Source: Scatophagus argus
Lineage: Eukaryota; Chordata; Actinopteri; Scatophagidae
Direction: 5' to 3'
Length of the DNA: 64,000 bases
NCBI RefSeq assembly: GCF_020382885.2
Contig: NC_058506.1
Span: forward strand, 22,592,318 to 22,656,317
The position numbers and the translations under genes were made by a program. Of the stretch, positions 21,740 through 33,446 are shown in pieces; position 1 is the first letter of the stretch, and each line of letters starts with the position of its first letter. The notes under the pieces are model-generated. The model was not told the DNA's origin, ran no database searches, and was given only the letters and a program-made list of their open reading frames with translations.

Positions 21740-23185
21740 AAGGGTCATAGCCAACCTCATACTGCAGCGCATCCACCAGTAAGTTGGACATTGTGGTCGC
21801 AACTATATGCTCTCAGTGCAGCGACAAAAGTATTGGATCCCTCAAGCTAACTCAGCTGTAAGGAGAATCATCTCAAATTGCATTGTGTGCAGAAGAATCA
21901 GTGCTAAGACCGGACAACAGAAAATGGCCGACTTGCCTGAGGACAGGTTACTACCTGATGAGGCACCCTTTCCCAATGTGGGGGTCGAATTCTTTGGGCC
22001 ATTTGAGGTCAAACGTGGAAGAACCCTTGTCAAGCAATATGGTGTGATTTTCACCTGCCTCACTGTAAGAGCAGTTCATCTTGAAGTAGCTCACAGTCTG
22101 GATACAGATTCCTGCATTAATGCCATCCGTCGCTTCATATGCAGAAGAGGACAAGTAAAAACCTTACACTCAGACAACGGAACTAACTTTGTTCCTGCAG
22201 AAAAAGAACTGCACAAAGCTGTGGAAAACCTGAATCAGACGAAAATACAAGACACCATGACGGTACGAGGCATCAAGTGGATGTTCAGTACCCCAGCAGC
22301 CTCACACCGAGGTGGCGTATGGGAAAGACAAATCTGGACTGTGAGAAAAGTCTTGAACTCTGTGCTACAGCAACAGTCCTTAGATGACGAAGGAACCCAA
22401 ATGGTCATGTGTGAAGTGGAGACCGTCATCAATAATAGACCAGAAATGCACGCATCAGATGACCCTAATGATGTTGAAGCCTTGACACCTAACCAGCTGT
22501 TGCTTATGAAAACCCAATACCACATTCCACCAGGAGCCTTTGACCAGAACGATCAATATGCACAACGGCGATGGAAACAAGTACAGTATATTGCCAATCT
22601 ATTTTGGACCAGATAACGAGATAATATTTTCCACTCCTTCAGGAGAGACAGAAGTGGCTCACACCACAGAGGAACATGGCTCGAGTGATAGGGACATACT
22701 GGACAGACCTATAAACAAACTGTGCCTGCTGAAACATGCGATGTGAACAGTTTGAGAATGTCAGTTAGAGTGTATACATGTAAAGTACATATAACAGTAT
22801 GATGGATATTATGTTGAATGTTACATGGCTCTACTATTTGATAATATGTGACAGTTGTTCTGCATCTAGCATAAGCAATTAGGGGCTGGAAATGTAAGAG
22901 CCATAATGACAGTGTTCAATAGTTAACTGAAAAATGCTGTAATGCCCCTTGTTGGGTTGATTGCTAGTGATGTCACAGCCACTTGAGCGTCAGTTATAAT
23001 TAAACAGCCTAAGGAGCAACATAGTTTTTTGACGGTCCGTTCATGATTGAATCTTGTAACTTTGTTTTTGTTTATTTAAGTAAAGAGTTTTGAACATAGT
23101 TACCCGGTCAGAAGATTCATTACTACCAGTCAAGCTTATTGCTGAAGGTTTGCTTAATAGTGGCGGTAAAGAAGATTATTAGACA
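21740..23185 (+). mobile_element. BEL/Pao LTR-retrotransposon fossil (integrase and 3' LTR)
   Basis: The plus strand holds a zinc-binding and integrase core of the BEL/Pao type: CIVCRRISAKTG, then LTVRAVHLEVAHSLDTDS, LHSDNGTNF and WMFSTPAASHRGGVWER, with an open stretch over 21807-22616. A purine tract AGGGGCTGGAA precedes a probable 3' LTR at about 22893-23185, starting TGTAAGAGCC and ending AGACA. The 5' half (gag, protease, RT) is missing, so it is an incomplete fossil. It separates OR copies 4 and 5. Confidence 0.8.
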
Positions 23186-23749
23186 AATTGCTGCTACATG
23201 CACAATTGCAGATCAGATAGGTATTTCTGTGTAATTTTATTCACCTTATAAATGGAAACTAGCTAGTCTGGCCATATCATAGGATATTAATCATAACCTT
23301 GTGTAACTATTTCAAAACCTTGGTTAAAATAATGCCCTTGCTATGTATGTGCTGTGTTGATCTAAACGTGTGTTCTAATGCACTACACAGATTTGACATG
23401 AATTTAATTCATGATCCTATACTTTTTACTCTTATGAAACCATAATTGTGAATTTCTGTGAACCCAGATGTGTGCAGATCACAAACTTAAACTGTCCACT
23501 GACACCAAGCAACATACAGCATGTACAATAACAAGTTGGTCTTGACTTAGTTTCCAACAACAAAGCTGGTCATATTGTTAACATATCATGTTTTATCATT
23601 TGATCTGTGACTGTTGTGTGTTCTAAACCTTTGTCTCTACTGCATGTAGAGCTTTAGATTTCTGTATCCATAAACATCAGTGGAATCCTGTGCAGGTGTT
23701 CATCTACAGACATTTATTTACATATTGTCCATATTGCCCAAGCAAGCTT

Positions 23750-24700
23750 TTATTTTTTACACAATGCAAAGCACTTGTTCTTATGAAACATTTCATATAA
23801 GAATTTTCGTATCTCTTTGGACTGCACTCCATAAATAATGGTGTTAAGGCTGCCAGGGACAATCACAAACAAAATGGTGGCAAGTTTTCTATAGTCTGTG
23901 TATTGAGGGAAGCGATGTAGAATAATGCCAATAAATCCACTGATCAACATGATCAGATACACAACCAGGTGAGTGCTGCAAGTCTTCAAGGCTTTCTTGT
24001 TCAAAGACTTGTTTTTACCACTCACACAGACCATTGTTATCTTAGCATATGTGAGAATTGTGCTGCCTATAGAGGCGACTTTCAACACTACAGTGAAAGT
24101 GAGACCATAGACGTTATTGATCAACACACTCTCACAGGACAGCTTAAACAGAGAAGCATTGTCACAGTATAGATTCATGATCACAGTCCTGCATCGGTTG
24201 AGACGTATGGTCAGACTGAGCAGAATCCCCACCAAAACGAAGGCCACTCCCCAAGCAGCAACTGTCAGCTTAATCACCATTTTGGTGGTCATTATGGAAG
24301 CATAGTGCAGTGGATTGCAAATGGCCACGTATCTGTCATAGGCCATAATCATGAGCACAGTTTGGGATGTTGTACCAAACAGGTGTGTGATGAAAGCTTG
24401 GACCACACATTCATAATAAGTGATGAGACGCTGAGATGGAGGCACTAAAATATCCGCAAGCAAACGGGGCACAATATTAGTACTACCAATCATGTCACTG
24501 ACTGACAGGTTGCAGAAAATGACATACATAGGCTGGTGAAGGTTCTTGTCAATCAAAATTATAATTGAAATGCCTATATTCAGAGCCATTGTAACAATGT
24601 AGGCAATGAGTAAAAAGAAAAAAACAGGGTACATGGAATCCTTTGAGACCTTTAACCCTTCCATCTGAAGTATGAAGCTGTTGTACGTGTAGTTTTCCAT
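23750..24700 (-). CDS. olfactory receptor, tandem copy 5
   Basis: Complete 316-residue single-exon OR. It shares Met13 and Ser162 with copy 4 and has Leu177 in extracellular loop 2 (MNLYCDN). The C-terminus FLYEMFHKNKCFALC is identical in its visible part to copy 1. All class motifs and cysteines are present. AATAAA follows the stop. The 3' flank is the one shared with copies 4 and 7. Confidence 0.97.
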   Translation of the reverse strand: MENYTYNSFILQMEGLKVSKDSMYPVFFFLLIAYIVTMALNIGISIIILIDKNLHQPMYVIFCNLSVSDMIGSTNIVPRLLADILVPPSQRLITYYECVVQAFITHLFGTTSQTVLMIMAYDRYVAICNPLHYASIMTTKMVIKLTVAAWGVAFVLVGILLSLTIRLNRCRTVIMNLYCDNASLFKLSCESVLINNVYGLTFTVVLKVASIGSTILTYAKITMVCVSGKNKSLNKKALKTCSTHLVVYLIMLISGFIGIILHRFPQYTDYRKLATILFVIVPGSLNTIIYGVQSKEIRKFLYEMFHKNKCFALCKK

Positions 24701-24703
24701 CAG

Positions 24704-25090
24704 CCTGAAATAACAAGTAGAACAATATCCTGTCAGTGTTAGGATACTGACAAAGTCTTGGCAATCTAGATATCAGAGATACTTGATGTATTAAAAGACA
24801 ACAGTGGCTGAACAGCAAACACAAACTCTTCTGTTAGAAATGTTCCACAAATAATGTAAAGATAGCAGCTTGCTTGTAATACATCAATACCTGTTTGTGA
24901 CACCCGTCTTGTCTGATCACTGGAAGCAGTTAGTACTGAGCAGCAGCAGATAAGGTCTCAAACCTTTTTTAAAGAAGTAATTTTAACATCAGGGGACTCA
25001 CTTAGCATTAGGTAATGTGTGATGTAACATCAAGGTATCAGTGTCGTGGCCACAGAAGTGTCAGTAAGTAGCAATACTCTCACAAAGTTT
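24704..25090 (-). promoter_or_regulatory. leader exon, intron and promoter block of OR copy 5
   Basis: Acceptor TTCAG ends at 24705 and the donor GT is at 24890-24889, giving an intron of 186 bp. A TTTAAA box lies near 24968-24973. Confidence 0.65.
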
Positions 25091-27259
25091 AAGAATACAT
25101 CTCATCAATTTCCCCTTCAGAGTTTGATTTCACATGTTTACCCTTATCCTTCCCTTATCTCTTATTTTTTTCTATGGCTCACGATTCAGGCTGGAATAGC
25201 CCTGCTGAGCCTCAAGACCACCAGACTGCTATGGTGTTGATAGACATTGCGGGGCAGCCAAACAGGCTTAAATATAAGTCAGCTAGCTAACGTTCGTTCC
25301 CACCAGCTTGATTTTAGCACTTTGTATCACGATTGAAACAAAGATATACATAATTTCACTGTTTCAAGCTGTTTTGGGCTGTAGCGATGTTGAAAACTGT
25401 GAAAGCAACATGAAGGCTCAGGGCCCCCAGGTCTTTAGCCCCATGAAGATTCATTTAACCTGTCACATAGCGGGAGTTCAACCTCGACCAAATGCGGCCC
25501 TTTGATCATTCTCTGAGTATGCTAATTAGCAGACTCATTTGTAATGTATATTGTCAAGCACAGAATTACTTTAATTTCCTTAAAGGATTTTAATACAGAT
25601 TGTTTAACAGAAGGAACATAAAAGAGTCAAATTAATGTGTTATATGCAGCATTGTGTTCATTAAAACAACCATCTCTTTCAAGATGAGATTAAGATAAAA
25701 CAAGATTAAGGTGCGTTGTTTATACCTGTACTATTGAATACATAATCTTTCTTTTTCTGTATGGTCACTTGTGGTTCCAGTTTCAGTTTTTGATGGTCCC
25801 ATTGTTGTCTCGGAATTCACCACATTTTTACTCCATCTCGTCTCTGTCTCAAACATAGAAGACGCTGGGTTTTATTTTAAGACCACTCAGCAGAGCTTCT
25901 GGTTGAGTGAACATTGGCGTGATTTGCTGCCACTGCCCACCGCCCTGTCTTTTAACGGCCTCTGTCTCTTAATTGCTTTTTAACTGATTCTGTTTAGTTG
26001 TACTTGGATCTGGATTTGTCTGACTGCCATACAATCTAGATCATACCATGTGTGTGTTTTACTGCAGCACTGTATTTATTCCAGGACGTTGCTCATCCTC
26101 CCCGATGGAAATATATGCATCGTGGATCCCAACGGAGCTTTCACATTGACGAGTCCAACCCTATTCATTCCATCTGAGCATCAGCTTGCCAGCCTTCGAC
26201 ACAAAGTTGACTACAGTGTCTTAGTCAGCCTTGTCAGGGCAGATGACATCCCCGTCAAACACAACCATGACAGCATCACCTTTGTTTGTTCACCACCTGC
26301 ACTTTTACGAGCAAGGGTCTTCTTCTCCAGGATATTACTTACCGTAAGCTTAATCGTTTGACTGAAATGTGGCAACAACCTAATGACTATTCTCAGCTGA
26401 ATGAATCCATTCCTCCTGGGTTTGTTTACATCTGTCAACCTCATGCATCAAGTAACTTTCTTAAATTAAACATTCTTTTGTTATCGTCACCACAACAGAT
26501 GGGACCTCACTAAATTCCAGGTATATTTTGAAATTTTTTGTGAACACAATTACTGTGATTGGATGTGAAGTTTGAGACCACATAAAACTTCTCTCTGTGC
26601 TTAGACATAAAGCTGAGTGAAAGTGGCTTTAGAAGATCCAGCTAGCTAAAGTTAGCAATATGCTTCGATACCGAACCCCTTCAGAAATCTCTTCAACCCT
26701 CAACCAAAGAGACTTTGTGACTATTAGCTATACATATTACATATATACTGAAGGTTATGTTTCAGGGAGGTAGTTTCAATTGCTTGCCAGCTATCTGCCA
26801 CCTGGCTTCGTTTGCAAGCTACCTAATTAACATATTGAGGCTTGTAGCTAATGCAATGTCACCCTTGTCAGAGATTGAGAAGACAGGCCATGTGGTAACA
26901 AATTGTTGTTCCTACTTTGGCTTGTGATGAACAATGATGACACAGGCCATAACAGAGCTTTCTACCCAGTATATATAAAATTACATTACATCAATGTTAG
27001 CTAATATCAGGTCGGACATAAATGCTAGTGTAACATGATGCTGTACCACTTCCTTAACTGGGTGAGAGAGCTACAGATATGACAGTAGAGAGAGAAAATA
27101 TTATGATTTTGTAGTTTTGATCACAATAAAGCTGGTCATATTGTCAGCATGTCTTGTTTTATCATTTGATGTGCGACTGTTGTGTGTTCGAAGTGGAATC
27201 CTGTGTCATTCATTAATCAACAATATCAGCAATAATTTACACATTGACAAAGCAAGCTT
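25091..27259. other. intergenic, no gene recognised
   Basis: 25180-25430 is the OR upstream block also seen near copy 4. 26490-27100 is OR flank homologous to units A and B. The middle (25560-26480) holds small frames, for example 25771-25983 and 26050-26361, with no recognisable domain and no neighbouring exon structure. They are not called as genes. Confidence 0.5.
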
Positions 27260-28210
27260 TTATTTTTTACACAATGCAAAACATTTCTTGTTATGAAATA
27301 TTTCATGTAAGAATTTTCTTATCTCTTTGGACTGCACTCCATAAATAATGGTGTTAAGGCTGCCAGGGACAATCACAAACAGAATGGCGGCAAGTTTTCT
27401 GTAGTCTGTGTATTGAGGGAAGCGATGCAGAATAATGACAACAAACCCACTGATCAACATGATCAGATACACAACCAAGTGAGTGCTGCAGGTCTTCAAG
27501 GCTTTCTTGTTCAAAGACTTGTTTTTACCACTCACACAGACCATTGTTATCTTAGCATATGTGAGAATTGTGCTGCCTATAGAGGCGACTTTCAACACTA
27601 CAGTGTAAGTGAGACCATAGACGTTATTGATCAACACACTCTCACAGGAGAGCTTAAACAGGGAAGCATTGTCACAGTATGGGTTCATGATCACAGTCCT
27701 GCATCGGTTGAGACGTATGGTCAGACTGAGCAGAATCCCCACCAAAACGAAGGCCACTCCCCAAGCAGCAACTGTCAGCTTAATCACCATTTTGGTGGTC
27801 ATTATGGAAGCATAGTGCAGTGGATTGCAAATGGCCACGTATCTGTCATAGGCCATAATCATGAGCACAGTTTGGGATGTTGTACCAAACAGCTGTGTGA
27901 TGAAAGCTTGGACCACACATTCATAATAAGTGATGAGACGCTGAGATGGAGGCACTAAAATATCCGCAAGCAAACGGGGCACAATATGAGTACTACCAAT
28001 CATGTCACTGACTGACAGGTTGCAGAAAATGACATACATAGGCTGGTGAAGGTTCTTGTCAATCAAAATTATAATTGAAATGCCTATATTCAGAGCCATT
28101 GTAACAATGTAGGCAATGAGGAAAAAGAAAAAAACAGGGTACATGTAATCCTTTGAGACCTTTAACCCTTCTATCTGAAGTATGAAGCTGTTGTACGTGT
28201 AGTTTTCCAT
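27260..28210 (-). CDS. olfactory receptor, tandem copy 6
   Basis: Complete 316-residue single-exon OR. Private residues are Tyr22 (SKDYMYP), His75 in TM2 (STHIVPRLL) and Val257 in TM6. Gln105 in TM3 (FITQLFG) is shared with copies 7 and 8, and Tyr202 in TM5 with copy 7. These mark copies 6-8 as a subgroup with a changed TM3. Motifs are intact. Unlike its neighbours it lacks the close AATAAA after the stop and has its own 3' flank. Confidence 0.97.
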   Translation of the reverse strand: MENYTYNSFILQIEGLKVSKDYMYPVFFFFLIAYIVTMALNIGISIIILIDKNLHQPMYVIFCNLSVSDMIGSTHIVPRLLADILVPPSQRLITYYECVVQAFITQLFGTTSQTVLMIMAYDRYVAICNPLHYASIMTTKMVIKLTVAAWGVAFVLVGILLSLTIRLNRCRTVIMNPYCDNASLFKLSCESVLINNVYGLTYTVVLKVASIGSTILTYAKITMVCVSGKNKSLNKKALKTCSTHLVVYLIMLISGFVVIILHRFPQYTDYRKLAAILFVIVPGSLNTIIYGVQSKEIRKFLHEIFHNKKCFALCKK

Positions 28211-28213
28211 CAG

Positions 28214-28660
28214 CCTGAAATAACAAGTAGAACAATATCCTGTCAGTGTTAGGATACTGACAAAGTCTTGGCAATCTAGATATCAAAGATACTTGATGTA
28301 TTAAAAGACAACAGTGGCTGAACAGCAAACACAAACTCTTCTGTTAGAAATGTTCCACAAATAATGTAAAGAAACATGCAATAAAACGTACAATTAACAA
28401 TTTTTACATGTTTTCTCGCAATGTTTGGGTAATATGTAATATGAAATATTGTAATACATCAATACCTGTTTCTGACATCCGTCCTCTCTTGTCACTGGAA
28501 GCAGTTAGTGTTGACCAACAGCAGATAAGGTCTGGTACTTATTTTATAGAAACAATTTTAATGTCTTGGGACTCACTTAGCATTAGGTAATGTGTGATGT
28601 AACAGTAAGACATCAATGTGATGCCTACAGAAATGTTGATAAGCAGTAATAATTAACTAT
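28214..28660 (-). promoter_or_regulatory. leader exon, intron and TATA-box promoter of OR copy 6
   Basis: Acceptor TTCAG ends at 28215 and donor AACAG|GTATTG has its GT at 28465-28464, giving a 251 bp intron that is longer than in copies 1-5. A good TATA box (TATAAAAT on the minus strand) lies at 28549-28542. The conserved ACTCACTTAGCATTAGG block starts about 20 bases upstream of it (28569-28585). Confidence 0.7.
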
Positions 28661-28744
28661 ATGAAGAATATGTCTCAGCTACTTCCCTCTACCAGGATCA
28701 ATTTTGCACATATACTAGTTCATTTTCAACAACAATTTTCCTTA

Positions 28745-28985
28745 TCCATTCATCCATCGGTTTATTTTCTTCCACTTTATCTGGAGCTAGTTCATGGGGG
28801 GCAACAGCTTGAGCAAGGATGCTCAGTTCCTCCAGCTCTTTTTGGTGTTCCCAGGCCAGCTGAGTGACATAGTCCCTCCAGCATCCGAAACAGATCCCTG
28901 AGCCACCTCAACAGGCTCCTTTCAATGTGGAGGAGCAGCAGCTCTACTCCGAGCTCCTCCCCGGTGACAGAGCTCCTCACAATTT
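28745..28985 (-). mobile_element. RTE-type LINE, ORF2 C-terminal fragment
   Basis: The minus strand encodes GEELGVELLLLHIERSLLRW then LRDLFRMLEGL. This matches the conserved C-terminus (LLLRIERSQLRW) of RTE-like LINEs common in fish. Clade assignment rests on this motif only. Truncated on both sides. Confidence 0.65.
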
Positions 28986-30450
28986 AATTCAATTTAATTA
29001 ATTTTTATTTAAAGTGCCAATTCATAACAGAGTTATCTCAAGACACTTTGCAGGTGTGTAAACAACACATTAAAAATAAAAAAAGAAGAGAATCAGAGAA
29101 AAACAGGTCCCAGGGCAAAACCCCACACTGAGTCAGCATTTGGCGGCAGTGGAGAGGAAAAACTTCCTTTTAACAGGCAGAAACCTCCAGCAGAACCAGA
29201 CTCAGTGTAGACGGCCTTCTACTGTGACCGTCTGGGAGGGAGAGGGGGGAGAGGAGAGACCTGGAGATGGAGAGAGACAGGAGAGGGGGGGAGAGGAGAG
29301 ACAGGGAGATGGAGAGAGACAGGAGAGGGGGAGAGGACAGACAGGGAGGATAGAGAGAACAGTGCAGAGCAGGAGCAGCAGGATCCAGGCAGGACCATGG
29401 AGAGGGTTCTGGATCCAACAGCGGTACCAGGCCTCAGGAGGGTGGGGTAGGAGATTCTGGATCCAGCAACATGCTCCAGAAGTGCTGCTGAACAACAGCT
29501 CCGGGGGAGAGGGCGAATTAGTGCTGTACAACTGATGGGACATGATGAGTGAGTCCCCTTGCTCAGAAAGCTCGGTGTGTAATGATCTCCCCCAGCTATC
29601 TAAACCTATAGCAGCATAACTAGGGGTTGGTCCAGGCAGAACCTGGACAGTCTTAAGTATAGGCTTTGTCAAAAAGGGGGATTCTATCTCTCTCTCTCTC
29701 TCTCAACCCAACCGGTCAAGGCAGATGGCCGCCCATCTTGAGCCGGGGTCTGCCGAGGTTTCTGCCCTCTAAAAGGCAGTTTTTCCTCTCCACTGTTGCC
29801 AAGTGCTTGCTCAAGGGGGAATGTTGGGCTCTCTATATTACAATTTACCTGCTCTAATTGGAAAGTGTCATGAGATAACTTTTGTTTTGAATTGATGCTA
29901 TATAAATAAACTGAATTGAAATTGAATTGAAAATTGAATTTTAAGTCTACTCTTAAACATAGAGAGGGTGTGTGCCGCCCTGACTGAGGCTGGTAATTGG
30001 TTCCACAGAAGAGGAGCTTGATAACTGAAGGCCCTGGCTCCATGTCTACATTTGGAGGTTCATGGTATTACCAGTAAGTCTGAATCTAAGGAACACTGAT
30101 ATGGTTCAATAAGATCAGTGATATATGATGGTGCCAGACCATGCACGGCTTTGTAGGTTATGAGGAGGATTTTAATTTCTACTCTAAATTTTACTGGAAG
30201 CCAATGTAGAGAGGCCAGCACAGGTGAAATGTGGTCACACCTCTTAGTCTTAGTCAGAACAGGAGCTGCAGAGTTCTGAATTAGCTGCAGAGTCCCGAGG
30301 GATTTTTTACTGCACCCTGACAAAAGAGGGTTACAGTAATCCAGCCTGAAGGTAACAAAAGCATGGATGAGCTTCTCAGCAGCATCTAAGGGAAGGACAT
30401 GCCTGATTTTTGCGATGTTACGAAGGTGGAAGTACGCCATCCTCGAGACT
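28986..30450 (-). mobile_element. LINE ORF2 C-terminus with long 3' region
   Basis: The minus-strand frame 30440-30060 encodes FVTFRLDYCNPLLSGCSKKS, then LQLIQNSAAPVLTKTKRCDH and LASLHWLPVKFRVEIKILL. This is the typical C-terminus of a Jockey-superfamily LINE ORF2. A 3' UTR-like stretch with purine-rich GGAGAG repeats (29230-29350) and a TTTATTTAAAGTGCC end follows toward 28986. A second 3' UTR piece of a related element is inserted in opposite orientation at 29685-29935. Confidence 0.65.
29685..29935 (+). mobile_element. LINE 3' UTR fragment, inverted relative to its host element
   Basis: Starts in a CTCTCT tract, then AACCCAACCGGTCAAGGCAG and AAGGCAGTTTTTCCTC, ending TATAAATAAACTGAATTGAAA. 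It is the reverse complement of 32945-33215. Confidence 0.7.
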
Positions 30451-30575
30451 CACCCTATGTCTAAGGGAGCAACCCGCCACCCTGTGGAGGAAGCTTATTT
30501 CGGCCATTTGTAGCCGAGATCTCGTTCTTTCGGTCATGACCATAGGTGAGCGCAGGAACGTAGATTAGGATAACA
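30451..30575. other. no gene seen
   Basis: Short GC-richer spacer between two LINE pieces, possibly more LINE 5' sequence. Confidence 0.3.
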
Positions 30576-31860
30576 TAATCCTGTATTAGTCCCATTACTG
30601 GGAACTTACAGTGTTACAGCAGCAAACAGGATATAGAGGGTGCAAAGGATGCAAGAATAAGGATGAGCATTCAAAAAGAATAAATACACAGGAAACAAGT
30701 ACCTGCAGCTGTACACAGTACAGAAAAGAAAAAGACTATTTACACTAGAGTCCCTCAAGTTATGATTAGTGGATGGATTGATTATTGTACCGATTTGTAT
30801 GTATGTATGTACTGATCCTAGTAGTAGTGTTACATAAGTAAGGATTATTGCACAATTATTACTTCACATGTATTATTGCAGGTCTGGCGTGACCATTTGT
30901 CCCATTATTGCACATGATTTATTGTCCAGTTAACACATTCATCAGCTTAAATGTCCAGTCTATCAGCTGTGCTTGTTGTGGAGTCTGACAGCAGGGGGCA
31001 GGAAGGAGCGGCGGTACCTCCTCCACACAGAGTGGGTGTAGCAGTCTGTCACTGAAGGAGCTGCCCAGTGCTGTCAGAGTGTCCTGCATGGGGTGAGAGG
31101 GGGTCTCCAGCATGGACGACAGCTTGGCTATCGTCCTCCTGTCACCCACCTCATCCACTGAGTCCAGGGGGCAACCCAGAACTGAGGGGGCCCTCCTCAC
31201 CAGTCTGTCCAGCCTCTTTTTGTCCCAGGCAGAGATGCTGCCTGCCCAGCAGACCACACCATAAAAAATGGCTCATGCCACCACTGAGTCATAAAAGCTC
31301 CTGAGGAGGCCCTCAGTCTCCTGAGCAGGTAGAGTCTGCTCTGGCCCTTTTTGTACAGGGCGTCCGTGTTGTCAGTCCAGTCCAGTTTATTGTTGAGGTG
31401 AACGCCCAGGTACTTGTAGGAGATGACTCTCTCAATGTCTGTTCCCTGGATGTTCACCAGTGTGGGTGGGGTGTGTTGGCGCCTGCTGAAGTCCACCACC
31501 AGCTCCTTGGTTTTACCCACGTTGATTTGGAGGCGGTTCTCCTGGCACCAACCCACAAACCCCTGGATGAGTTCTCGATACTCCCGGTCGTCTCCGTCCA
31601 TGATGATGCCGACGATCGCAGAGTCATCTGAGAACTTCTGTAGGTGGCAGGTTAGGGTGTTGTACCTGAAATCAGAGGTATAGAGAGTGAACAGAAAGGG
31701 AGCCAGAACTGTTCCCTGTGGTGTACCTGTACTACAGAGAAGCATGTCAGACTCACCACTCTGCATCCTCACATACTGTGGCCTGTTTGTCAGGTAGTCC
31801 ACGGTCCAGGCACTGAGGTGCTCGAGGGTCTTTGTCTTTGTAGTCTTTGTTTGCCACGTT
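30576..31860 (-). mobile_element. CR1/L2/Rex1-type LINE, RT 3' half, C-terminus and 3' UTR
   Basis: The minus strand encodes YLTNRPQYVRMQSGES, TGTPQGTVLAPFLFTLYTSD (RT motif B), the catalytic box in FSDDSAIVG, then ELVVDFSRRQ and YKYLGVHLNNKLDW. A frame change near 31200-31260 leads into KKRLDRLVRRAPSVLG. The 3' UTR extends to about 30576. This copy shares its C-terminal and 3' UTR sequence with the pieces at 5240 and 11282. It is 5'-truncated at a simple repeat. Confidence 0.85.
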
Positions 31861-31949
31861 ATCCACATTATGTGGACAATCGCCATCTTGGCTTCGAGGG
31901 ACACACCCCCCCCCTCCCGCGTCATCCCCCTGCCATCTTGGTCTCCATC

Positions 31950-31954
<5 letters not shown>

Positions 31955-32000
<46 letters not shown>

Positions 32001-32012
32001 TATATATATATG
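31955..32012. repeat. CT then CA/TA simple repeat
   Basis: A run of (TC)n followed by (AC)n and (TA)n, sitting between two LINE fragments. Confidence 0.95.
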
Positions 32013-32049
32013 CACACCCATGTATAGATATACCCTTGCTGCTGTACCT

Positions 32050-32930
32050 GTGTTATCTTCTTTCCATGTCAGAAGACGTGTCAGCAGGATTGAGAAGATC
32101 CCCGAAGTATTCCTTCCACTGTCTGTCAATGTCCCCAGTCAAAGTCAGCAGCTTTCCACTTCCACTGTACACAGTATTGGTAGGGCACTGCTTCCCCCTC
32201 CTGAGGCGCCTGACAGTTTGCCAGAATTTCCTTGGGGCCAACCGATAGTCCTCCTCCATGGCCTCTCTGAACTCTTCCCAGACCCAAGTCTTTGCTTCCA
32301 CAACTGCTCGGGATGCAGCACATCTGGCCTTCCGATACCCATCAGCTGCCTCAGGAGTGCCACAAGCCAGCCAGGCTCGATAGGACCTAGGAAGTAAGGT
32401 ATCCCTTACTTCCGTGTCCACCACTGGGTTCAGGGGTTGCCTCCACGACATGCACCAGAGACCTTACGACCACAGCTCCGAACATCAGCTTCCCCAATGG
32501 AGACAGAGAACATGGTCCACTCGGACTCAATGTCCCTTGCCTCCCTTGAGATCTGGTCGAAGTTCTCCCTGAGGTGTGAGTTGAAGACCCCTCTGACAGA
32601 GGATTCCACCAGACATTCCCAGCAGACCCTCACAGTATGTTTGGTCTGCCAAGTCTGTCCGGATTCCTCCTCCCCAAGCGCATCCAACTCACTAACGGGT
32701 GATGATTGGTTGACAGCTCAGTCCCTCTCTTCACCTGAGTGTCCAAAATATACGGCCAAAGGTCAGATGACATGACCACAAAGTCGATCGTTGACTAGGC
32801 CTATGGTGTCCTGATGCCATATGGACTGATGGACACCCTTATGCATGAACATGGTGTTCATTACAGTCCGTGACAGCCCTTGTGGAGTCCAACCTGAAAT
32901 GACAAAGGGTTTGACTTACTGCTGGCAATG
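32050..32930 (-). mobile_element. RTE-like LINE, endonuclease-RT linker region
   Basis: The minus strand encodes CWECLVESSVRGVFNSHLRE, then AWLACGTPEAADGYRKARC, EEFREAMEEDYRLAPRKFWQ and YSGSGKLLTLTGDIDRQWKE. This is the characteristic region between endonuclease and RT of a LINE abundant in teleosts, likely the same family as the pieces at 28745 and 38438. Frames shift between blocks. The RT is absent. Confidence 0.7.
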
Positions 32931-32944
32931 CGAACCAAGCTCTC

Positions 32945-33215
32945 ACTCGATTCAATTCAATTCAGTTTATTTATATAGCACCAATTCACAACAAAATAAA
33001 TCTCGACACTTTCCAGATAGAGCAGGTCTAGACCCAACTCTTAAATTAAAAATTAAATTATAGTATAGAGAACCCAACAGTCCCCCTTGAGCAAGCACTT
33101 GGCGACAGTGCGAGGAAAAACTGCCTTTTAGAAGGCAGAAACCTCAGTGCAGACCCCGGCTCAAGATGGGCGGCCATCTGCCTTGACCGGTTGGGTTGAG
33201 AGAGAGAGAGAGAGA
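32945..33215 (-). mobile_element. LINE 3' UTR fragment
   Basis: AATTCAGTTTATTTATATAG then a block with CCCCCTTGAGCAAGCACTTG and CCTTGACCGGTTGGGTTGAG, ending in (GA)n. It is the reverse complement of 29685-29935, forming an inverted pair about 3.3 kb apart. Confidence 0.7.
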
Positions 33216-33446
33216 GAGACAGACAAAGAGAGAGGGGAAGAGGGGGGGTGCAGAGATGCATAGCAGCAGTAATAATACCAGAAGTATTGGAACTGTAGAT
33301 GATGATGACAATGAAATATACAGAAGGTACAGTACTATGGTGACAATACAGGCAACAATACAGAGATCGAATGGCCCATAGCAACAGGCCACCTTCCCCG
33401 TATTTCGGTCGATTCCCACACAGGATACTTTGCATTCCTTCCACCA
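33216..33446. other. no gene seen
   Basis: GA-rich start, then sequence with no recognisable protein, leading directly into the OR pseudogene. Confidence 0.4.

Noticed and set aside
25771-26513. Several small frames between OR copies 5 and 6
   Set aside because: No recognisable domain, overlapping in different frames, and no splice structure. Left as intergenic.
29140-29672. Frames of 131 and 156 codons
   Set aside because: Both arise from a purine-rich GGAGAG repeat and adjoining LINE 3' UTR sequence.
31397-31683. Plus-strand frames opposite the LINE
   Set aside because: Antisense to a clear RT coding strand.
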